From Wohlfahrtiimonas larvae_A (GTDB taxonomy: Bacteria; Pseudomonadota; Gammaproteobacteria; Cardiobacteriales; Wohlfahrtiimonadaceae): 58,072 nucleotides of DNA. The notes below the pieces were generated by a model that was not told where the DNA came from, did not search any database, and worked only from the letters and a program-made list of their open reading frames with translations. A program made the position numbers and the translations under genes. Positions within the stretch are counted from its first letter, which is position 1. Every line of letters begins with the position of its first letter. The stretch covers positions 1-58,072 of the forward strand of contig JBEBSR010000010.1 in NCBI GenBank assembly GCA_040394195.1. Direction: 5' to 3'. Shown here piece after piece: positions 52,513-58,072 of this stretch.

Positions 52513-54057
52513 ATGAACTATGCATTTTCAAGCTTACAAACAATATTGAATTACCAAGACAATCCTGCAGAATTGTTTCATCATTATTGTGAAAATAAGC
52601 CCAATACATTGCTACTAGAATCAGCTGATGTGAATAGTAAAGAGAACCTAAAAAGCTTATTGGTGATTGAATCTGCCGTTAAAATTACTGCGAATAATCG
52701 CTTAGTAACTTATGAAGCGCTCACGGAAAATGGGCATAATTTACTAACAGTTATTCATGAAAAGCTAGCGGCAATGAATGTTGGCACCGATTTAAATGGC
52801 ACAACATTGAATGCTGTTTTTCCTAAAGTAACTGATCATTTATCAGAAGATGAAAAGCTATGTTCACTGTCAATTTTTGATGGATTGCGTGTGTTATTAA
52901 CGATCGCACAAGAGAATTTAGCTAATCCAGAAGAATTACTGATGACAGGTTTATTTGCTTATGAGTTAGCATATTTATTTGAGCCTGTTGCTGAAGAAAG
53001 CTTTGCAAAAAAATGTGCAGATTACACATTTTATATCGCAGAACATATGATCACATTGGACCATCAAACAAAGCAGAGCAAATTGATTTCTCTAGTGACA
53101 AAGCATGATGTGAAAGATCAGCATGAAAAGCTTTTAGCAAAATATGATGAAGCAATAATTACGATTGAAAAAGACCAATTTAAAAATGAAGCAAGCAGTG
53201 TTTCAACGAATATAGCAGATGATGCTTTTGGTGAAAAAGTTAAAGCTTTAAAAGGTTATATTCAGCAAGGTGATGTATTTCAAGTTGTGCCATCTCGCCA
53301 GTTTTATGTGGATTGCCCATCACCATTTTTGGCATATTTACAATTGAAGAAAAATAACCCAAGTCCTTATTTGTTCTATATGCAAGATCAGGATTTTACA
53401 CTCTTTGGTGCATCACCAGAAAGTGCTTTGAAATACACTAAAAATAGCAACGAAGTGGAACTTTATCCAATTGCAGGTACGCGCCCAAGAGGTTTTTCAA
53501 AAGATGGTAGTATTAATCGTGATTTGGATAGTCGCTTGGAATTATCATTAAGAACAGATCAAAAAGAGTTATCAGAGCACTTCATGTTGGTGGATTTAGC
53601 GCGTAATGATTTAGCCAAAATCTGTGTGCCAGGTTCAAGATATGTTGCAGATTTAACGAAAGTAGATCGTTATGCTTATGTGATGCATTTAGTTTCTCGT
53701 GTGGTTGGGCAGTTGAAAGGCAATTTGGATTGCTTCCATGCTTATCAATCTACTATGAATATGGGTACATTAACAGGTGCGCCAAAAATCAGAGCGATGC
53801 AGTTAATTCATGAACATGAAAATGTACCGCGCGGTAGTTATGGTGGTGCTGTTGGCTATTTCACAGGGAAAGGCGACTTTGATACTTGTATCGTGATTCG
53901 TTCAGCATTTGTACAAGATGGTATTGCAACAGTACAAGCAGGTGCTGGCGTTGTTAAAAATTCAGATCCACGTTCAGAAATGGAAGAGACAAAATCAAAA
54001 GCACGTTCAGTGGTGAATGCCATTTTGCAAGCACATCAATCTAAGGAGAAATTCTAA
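52513..54057 (+). CDS. trpE: Anthranilate synthase component I
   Basis: 514 residues. TrpE makes anthranilate from chorismate with TrpG supplying ammonia. The feedback (tryptophan-binding) element LLLESADVNSKEN is near residue 30. The chorismate-binding half has YPIAGTRPRG, HFMLVDLARNDL, STMNMGTLTGAPKIRAMQL and GGAVGYF. ATG 52513 is preceded by AAGGA at 6 bp. An upstream in-frame ATG at 52378 lies inside the leader region and is not the start. It overlaps trpG by one base (TAATG). Confidence 0.95.
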   Translation: MNYAFSSLQTILNYQDNPAELFHHYCENKPNTLLLESADVNSKENLKSLLVIESAVKITANNRLVTYEALTENGHNLLTVIHEKLAAMNVGTDLNGTTLNAVFPKVTDHLSEDEKLCSLSIFDGLRVLLTIAQENLANPEELLMTGLFAYELAYLFEPVAEESFAKKCADYTFYIAEHMITLDHQTKQSKLISLVTKHDVKDQHEKLLAKYDEAIITIEKDQFKNEASSVSTNIADDAFGEKVKALKGYIQQGDVFQVVPSRQFYVDCPSPFLAYLQLKKNNPSPYLFYMQDQDFTLFGASPESALKYTKNSNEVELYPIAGTRPRGFSKDGSINRDLDSRLELSLRTDQKELSEHFMLVDLARNDLAKICVPGSRYVADLTKVDRYAYVMHLVSRVVGQLKGNLDCFHAYQSTMNMGTLTGAPKIRAMQLIHEHENVPRGSYGGAVGYFTGKGDFDTCIVIRSAFVQDGIATVQAGAGVVKNSDPRSEMEETKSKARSVVNAILQAHQSKEKF

Positions 54058-54641
54058 TGGCTAATATTATTTTTATGGATAATTTTGATTCATTCACTTA
54101 CAACATTGTGGATGATTTGAGAACGATGGGGCATAACGTTGAAATTTATCGTAATAATCTATCCACAGAGTTTTTCTTAGAAAAATTGGCGCAAACAGAA
54201 AATCCTTTGTTATTTTTATCACCAGGGCCTTGTTATCCAAAAGATGCAGGTTCCATGTTGGATGTGATTAAAGCATCCATTGGCAAATACCCAATGATCG
54301 GCATCTGTTTGGGGCATCAAGCAATCATTGAAACTTATGGTGGCAAAATTATTCCTGCGGATGATTATATCCATGGGGAAACATCGCATATTCAACATGA
54401 TGGGCAAGCGATGTTTAAAGGTTTACCTAATCCTATGAGCGTCGCGCGTTATCACTCTTTAGTGGGTGTTGATATTCCAAAAGCCTTAACAATCAATGCT
54501 TCTGTGAACAATATGGCGATGGCTGTGCGTGATGATAAAAATTATGTGATGGGTTTCCAATTTCATCCTGAATCAATTTTAACCACAGATGGTTATTGTC
54601 TATTATCTCAATCCATTGATTGGTTGTTAGATTTTTATTGA
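54057..54641 (+). CDS. trpG: Anthranilate synthase component II (glutamine amidotransferase)
   Basis: 194 residues. DNFDSFTYNIVDDL is the family's start. The catalytic Cys is in GICLGHQAIIETYGGKI, and the His-Glu pair in FQFHPESILT. It gives ammonia to TrpE. It is not fused to TrpD as in E. coli, and no trpDC genes follow. Coupled to trpE by a one-base overlap and by the trp leader, which makes a role in folate synthesis (pabA) less likely, although such proteins may serve both. Confidence 0.9.
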   Translation: MANIIFMDNFDSFTYNIVDDLRTMGHNVEIYRNNLSTEFFLEKLAQTENPLLFLSPGPCYPKDAGSMLDVIKASIGKYPMIGICLGHQAIIETYGGKIIPADDYIHGETSHIQHDGQAMFKGLPNPMSVARYHSLVGVDIPKALTINASVNNMAMAVRDDKNYVMGFQFHPESILTTDGYCLLSQSIDWLLDFY

Positions 54642-54657
54642 TATATCTATATCATCA

Positions 54658-54686
54658 TTTGCATGTATCATTTTTAGTTCTATAAT
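54658..54686 (+). promoter_or_regulatory. Promoter of the MATE gene
   Basis: -35 TTTGCA (54658-54663) and a consensus -10 TATAAT (54681-54686) with a 17-bp spacer. An inverted repeat (TGATATA/TATATCA, 54639-54654) that overlaps the trpG stop codon lies just upstream. Confidence 0.6.
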
Positions 54687-54692
54687 GAAGCG

Positions 54693-54783
54693 GTTGCGCA
54701 ATGCAATGATGGTGTAGCTCCCTAATGGTGGCAGTGCCAAATCTTTGATATATGAAAAAAGAATTAGGGAGGTTCGCTAGATT
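54693..54783 (+). promoter_or_regulatory. Structured leader with sequestered ribosome-binding site, candidate riboswitch
   Basis: The predicted mRNA would start near 54693. CTCCCTAAT (54718-54726) is the exact complement of ATTAGGGAG (54763-54771), which contains the ribosome-binding site of the MATE gene (GGGAGG, 54767-54772). An outer pairing TAGC/GCTA (54715-54718, 54776-54779) could extend it. Inside lies a small hairpin (TGGC AGT GCCA, 54729-54739), and upstream another (GTTGC gcaat GCAAT, 54693-54707). The fold would hide the start site until something releases it. The guanidine-IV (mepA) riboswitch class is known upstream of MepA-type genes and is the leading known alternative. Confidence 0.6.
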
Positions 54784-56145
54784 ATGACGCAATCAGAAAG
54801 GATTTTGGAGCTGAGAAATGCGCCAATTCGTAGGCTGTTATGGAAATATGCACTGCCTGCGATCATCGGCAGTACAGTTACGGCGCTTTACAATATTATT
54901 ACACGTTATTTTATCGGTAATGCGGATTATTTAAACGATGATGCAATGAGCGCAATGGGATTGGCATTACCCATTATGACAATCCTAGCTGCAGTTGGCA
55001 TGCTTGTGGGCGCAGGTGCAGGTAGCCGTATCTCAATTTTTCTTGGCAATGAAGATTATGATAAAGCCGAAAAAGTAGTGGGCACATCATTGATTTTAAC
55101 GTGTGTCATTACATTCACAGTGTCGATGTCATTTTTTATTTTTCTCGAACCTTTAGTGCATTTTTTGGGTGCAGATGAAGGCACTTATCAATATACCTAT
55201 GATTTTTTAAAATATTATTTGCCTGGTGCAATTTTTGCGAATCTCTGTTTCAGCTTTAATAATATGATGCGTTCATCAGGTTACCCGAAAAAAGCGATGT
55301 ACACGATGTTATTAACATTAGTATTGAATGTTATTTTTGCGCCAATTTTTATTTATCAATTGCGCTGGGGCATTGAAGGTGCTGCATTGTCTATTGTGTT
55401 ATCGATGATCATTGGTACGATCTTTGTGATGCAACATTTCATCAGCAGAAAGTCAGTGATAGCTTTCAAGTTATCCAATATTCGTTTCAATTGGCTCATT
55501 ACAAAAGCGATTTTAAGTATTGGTATGTCGCCATTTTTAATGAATTTAGTGTCAGGCAGTATTATTTTCATCATCATTCAGCAGGTGAAAATTTATGGTG
55601 GTTCTGTTGCTGTTGGTGCTTATACCATTGTGAATGTACTACTAATGTTAGTTGTATTGATTTTGCTTGGCTTAACACAAGGTATGCAGCCAATCGTTGG
55701 CTATAGTTTTGGTGCAAAAGAGATCAAACGCTTACGTGAAGCACTACTCCAAACTATTAAAGTGGGCGTGATGATTGGTGTGATTGCTATGATTATTGGC
55801 GTATTTTTCCCATCACTTGTGGTTGAGTTTTTTAATCCTTCACCAGAGCTGGCTGTGGTTGCGATTAATGCGATTAAAATAGTGACCATTTTATTTCCTT
55901 TGGCAGGCTTTCAAATCGTTGTGACGATCTTCTTCCAAAGTATTGGTAAAGTGAAACACTCCATCTTTTTAAGTTTAAGCCGCCAGATTATATTTTTGAT
56001 TCCAGGGTTATTTGTTTTCCCATTGTATTTTGGTATTGATGGTGTTTGGTATGCAATTTTTGCAGCAGATTTAGTTTCAACATGTACTGCAGCATTATTC
56101 TTGTGGATTCAATTAAACGAATTTAAGCGATTCATTAAAGATTAG
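54784..56145 (+). CDS. MATE-family multidrug exporter (MepA-like)
   Basis: 453 residues with 12 membrane helices, the length of MepA/DinF-type exporters. ILELRNAPIRRLLWKYALPAIIGS starts the first repeat. VGAGAGSRISIFLGNEDYDKAE and the second repeat's GLTQGMQPIVGYSFGAKEIKR are the paired MATE loops. It expels cationic compounds in exchange for sodium or protons. The start is the ATG behind GGGAGG. It has its own promoter and a structured leader. The AEC transporter starts 21 bp after it. Confidence 0.92.
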   Translation: MTQSERILELRNAPIRRLLWKYALPAIIGSTVTALYNIITRYFIGNADYLNDDAMSAMGLALPIMTILAAVGMLVGAGAGSRISIFLGNEDYDKAEKVVGTSLILTCVITFTVSMSFFIFLEPLVHFLGADEGTYQYTYDFLKYYLPGAIFANLCFSFNNMMRSSGYPKKAMYTMLLTLVLNVIFAPIFIYQLRWGIEGAALSIVLSMIIGTIFVMQHFISRKSVIAFKLSNIRFNWLITKAILSIGMSPFLMNLVSGSIIFIIIQQVKIYGGSVAVGAYTIVNVLLMLVVLILLGLTQGMQPIVGYSFGAKEIKRLREALLQTIKVGVMIGVIAMIIGVFFPSLVVEFFNPSPELAVVAINAIKIVTILFPLAGFQIVVTIFFQSIGKVKHSIFLSLSRQIIFLIPGLFVFPLYFGIDGVWYAIFAADLVSTCTAALFLWIQLNEFKRFIKD

Positions 56146-56166
56146 AAAATTTAAGGATTAAGCGCT

Positions 56167-57087
56167 ATGTTGCACACATTTTTATCCGTTTTACCAATTT
56201 TCAGTTTAGTCATGACGGGCTTTGTCATTAAGCGCTTATTACCTCACACAGATTTATGGCAAGGAATTGAAAAGCTAGTTTATTATCTGTTTTTTCCAAT
56301 TTTATTAGTGTTGGAAGTTTCTAAAGCAAACTTTTCAGATGGTGGATTATTACGAGCATTAACCGCACCATTCATCGCGACATTATTAATTTCTGCCATT
56401 ATGTTGGTTTCAAAGTATTTCTTTAAGATTGAAAACCGCCTCTTTACTTCGATATTTCAAGGTGGTGCTCGTTATAATTCTTATGTTTTCATTGCATTAT
56501 CACAATCGTTATTTGGTGATGCTGGCATTATTCTAGCGGGTGTTTTTATGGCATATATGATCATTACGGTAAATATTCTGAGCATTTCCATCATGAATAT
56601 TTATGGTAGCAATCATGGTAATAAAAAAGGCTTAGGCAGTATCATCATTGCGTTGATCAAAAATCCATTAATCATTGGCGTTTTCATTGGTTTGATCTTG
56701 AATGCATTGGGCATTCAAATTACAGGTGCTGTTAAGCAATATCTATCGTATTTGGGTAATACAGCAACGCCATTGAGCCTGATGTCTGTGGGTGCAGGTT
56801 TGATTATCATGATGGATGCTAAGAAAATGATGGGGATTTGCTACTCAATCTTCTTAAAATTATTGATCATGCCTGTGATCACAGTGGCATTATTGTATTT
56901 ATTAGGTTCATCAGGTTTACCTGCAAACATCGCAGTGCTATTTTCTGCAATGCCAGCCGCAGGTAATGCATATATTCTATCACGCCAAATGGGTGGTGAT
57001 TCTGAAGCAATGGCATCCATCATTACATGGAGTACGTTGCTATCCATCTTAACTGTGCCATTAGTGATGGGGTTATTTGAATTTTAA
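56167..57087 (+). CDS. AEC-family transporter
   Basis: 306 residues with about ten hydrophobic segments. The AEC (auxin efflux carrier, DUF2886-like) landmarks are the N-terminal LPIFSLVMTGFVIKRLL, ARYNSYVFIALSQSLFG and PAAGNAYILSRQMGGDSEAMASIIT near residue 262. Bacterial members carry dicarboxylates or other small acids; substrate unknown. It lies 21 bp after the MATE gene with AAGGA upstream, so the two are probably co-transcribed. Confidence 0.85.
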   Translation: MLHTFLSVLPIFSLVMTGFVIKRLLPHTDLWQGIEKLVYYLFFPILLVLEVSKANFSDGGLLRALTAPFIATLLISAIMLVSKYFFKIENRLFTSIFQGGARYNSYVFIALSQSLFGDAGIILAGVFMAYMIITVNILSISIMNIYGSNHGNKKGLGSIIIALIKNPLIIGVFIGLILNALGIQITGAVKQYLSYLGNTATPLSLMSVGAGLIIMMDAKKMMGICYSIFLKLLIMPVITVALLYLLGSSGLPANIAVLFSAMPAAGNAYILSRQMGGDSEAMASIITWSTLLSILTVPLVMGLFEF

Positions 57088-57094
57088 TGTTGTG

Positions 57095-57114
57095 CTCACT
57101 TTTGTTAAAGTGAG
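57095..57114. terminator. 8-bp hairpin behind the AEC gene
   Basis: CTCACTTT pairs with AAAGTGAG around a four-base loop, eight bp after the AEC stop codon. There is no T tract, so its role is uncertain. Confidence 0.45.
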
Positions 57115-57156
57115 ATAATCAGAGAACATTATGAATACTGACATTAGGGAGAAGGT

Positions 57157-57372
57157 ATGAATAAGATTATTCGATTCACAGTGGTAGCAAGCATGATTGC
57201 GTTATTGGCAGGTTGCTCAACTTGGAATGGCATGAGCTCCAGAGAGAAGAAAATGGTTGGCGGTGCTGCAGTTGGTGCTGCAACAGGTGCTTGGATTTTT
57301 GATGGTGCTGTACTTGGTACTGTTGGCGGTGCTGCTGTTGGTGGTTTAGTGGGCGATCAATTGGGTAAGTAG
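57157..57372 (+). CDS. Small glycine-zipper outer membrane lipoprotein
   Basis: 71 residues. A lipoprotein signal with lipobox LAGC places the acylated Cys at residue 20. The mature part holds glycine-zipper repeats (GGAAVGAATGAW, GGAAVGGLVGDQLG), as in OsmB/YMGG-type lipoproteins. Such proteins sit in the envelope and respond to stress. Its ribosome-binding site AGGGAGAAGG is strong. A terminator follows. Confidence 0.88.
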   Translation: MNKIIRFTVVASMIALLAGCSTWNGMSSREKKMVGGAAVGAATGAWIFDGAVLGTVGGAAVGGLVGDQLGK

Positions 57373-57390
57373 CTGTTGAAATGAATACAT

Positions 57391-57419
57391 AAAAAAGGGA
57401 TCTGAATGATCCCTTTTTT
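57391..57419. terminator. Bidirectional terminator
   Basis: A 12-bp stem (AAAAAAGGGATC with GATCCCTTTTTT) around TGAAT, between convergent genes. Confidence 0.95.
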
Positions 57420-57441
57420 GTTATTGAGAATAATAGTTTGG

Positions 57442-57948
57442 CTAAAATTTTTTTAAAGCTTCTTGAGCCTTTAAATCTCCTTGTTCTGCTGCTAATTTAT
57501 ACCATTTAAATGCTTCTTCACGATCCATATCAATTTTACCTGCTCCAATCAAATATAGAGCCCCTAAAAGGTTTTGTGCACTGACATCTCCTTGCTCAGC
57601 GGCTAATCTGTACCATTTCACAGATTCATTTTCATTTATAGGAACAGTCATGTAAATGTTTTGACCAAACATATACATAAAGCCTAAGAGTTTTTGAGTA
57701 ACTATATTTCCATTTTCTGCTGATAATTTGTACCATTTCAGCGCTTCTATATAATTTTCAGGAACAATTACTCCCATTTCATATATGGTTCCAAGTTCAT
57801 GTTGAGCTTCTGAATCTCCTAGGTCAGCTTTAGATTTAATGTCTACATAATATTGGTTATTAAAATTTTTTACCTGTAACGTATCATCGTTAGTCCATTC
57901 AGCTAGGGATATATTGATAAGACAAAACACAATTAAAATATATTTCAT
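57442..57948 (-). CDS. Exported Sel1-repeat protein (short form)
   Basis: 168 residues with a signal peptide ending near ISLA, close in sequence to that of the long Sel1 protein at 51075-52205 (both begin MKYIL). Three Sel1 repeats are visible, for example ALKWYKLSAENGN and AFKWYKLAAEQGD. It may act in the envelope as a protein-binding scaffold. Its function is unknown. Confidence 0.85.
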   Translation of the reverse strand: MKYILIVFCLINISLAEWTNDDTLQVKNFNNQYYVDIKSKADLGDSEAQHELGTIYEMGVIVPENYIEALKWYKLSAENGNIVTQKLLGFMYMFGQNIYMTVPINENESVKWYRLAAEQGDVSAQNLLGALYLIGAGKIDMDREEAFKWYKLAAEQGDLKAQEALKKF

Positions 57949-58036
57949 TGATTTCCTTTATGAAAATTGCTTAAGAAAAGTATAACTTGTTTTCAGCTTT
58001 GCTTAATAACAACATATGATAATTTTGGAGTGAAAA

Positions 58037-58069
58037 ATGAATTTAATGAATGTTGAAGAGATTGAATGA
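58037..58069 (+). other. Possible short upstream frame at the window end
   Basis: After GGAG an ATG opens a 10-codon frame (MNLMNVEEIE) that stops at 58067-58069. An ATG overlapping that stop (ATGA, 58066-58069) starts the last bases of the window. It could be a coupled short frame before the next gene or chance; the window ends too soon to tell. Confidence 0.25.
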
Positions 58070-58072
58070 TTT

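Noticed and set aside
54715..54745. Fluoride (crcB) riboswitch in the MATE leader because of GATGGTGT
   Set aside because: The required downstream pairing and the CUGAUG-type segment of the crcB motif are missing.
1..58072. CRISPR arrays, tRNA or rRNA genes, transposases, integrases
   Set aside because: I read through both strands and saw no regularly spaced repeats, no tRNA cloverleaf and no recombinase motifs.

Overview
This 58 kb window is a dense, AT-rich stretch of bacterial chromosome. The gene content is gammaproteobacterial: E. coli-like RluA, PykF, GreB, GrxD, CarAB and PepT, a PilS/PilR type IV pilus pair, Opp permease genes and GltS. The low GC and the PilSR pilus system would fit a Cardiobacteriales-like or Moraxella-like lineage. 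I could not run a phylogenetic test, so that placement is a weak inference. There are no rRNA or tRNA genes, no transposases, no phage genes and no CRISPR array. Most of it reads as core chromosome with small accessory patches.

Layout. 1-11.3 kb: rluA, a secreted MORN-like protein, an SDR dehydrogenase, an abgT-pepT pair, a ParB-fold protein, two isochorismatase-family hydrolases, a YgiD-like dioxygenase and an exported amidohydrolase. 11.5-18.7 kb: an oligopeptide import operon with two tandem binding-protein genes (oppA1-oppA2-oppBCDF). 18.7-24.0 kb: a solitary type IV pilin gene, then carAB behind a structured leader with a terminator-like hairpin. 24-34.4 kb: pirin, two LprI-like secreted paralogues, RidA, a GltP-type symporter, guanine deaminase, a MarR regulator, a gltS-lysR-dadA-like cluster with a perfect FNR-type site upstream of gltS, and greB. 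34.5-36.4 kb: a small accessory patch (SUKH-type immunity protein, ModE-like regulator, two unrecognised proteins). 36.5-41.7 kb: a LysE exporter, a copper module (multicopper oxidase plus a Met/His/Cys-rich exported protein), an ankyrin protein, proA and grxD. 41.7-51 kb: upp-slt-DUF2726-like-pilS-pilR-cinA-mutT-pyk in one direction. 51-58 kb: two Sel1-repeat proteins flank trpEG, a MepA-like MATE exporter, an AEC transporter and a small glycine-zipper lipoprotein.

How the genes fit together. Amino-acid and peptide supply dominates: Opp, AbgT/PepT, GltP, GltS, a DadA-like oxidase, ProA, CarAB and TrpEG. Much of the regulation is readable in the DNA. trpE has a promoter with an overlapping palindrome, a leader peptide with tandem Trp codons and an attenuator. 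carAB has two hairpins, the second followed by nine T. gltS has an FNR-type box. The MATE gene has its own promoter and a leader of about 90 nt in which a 9-bp stem pairs with the ribosome-binding site. That last leader is the best candidate for an undescribed or variant riboswitch; the guanidine-IV (mepA) class is the obvious known alternative.

Limits: all calls come from reading the sequence and from remembered family motifs. No alignment, covariance search, GC calculation or folding program was run. Fold and promoter statements are pattern matches.
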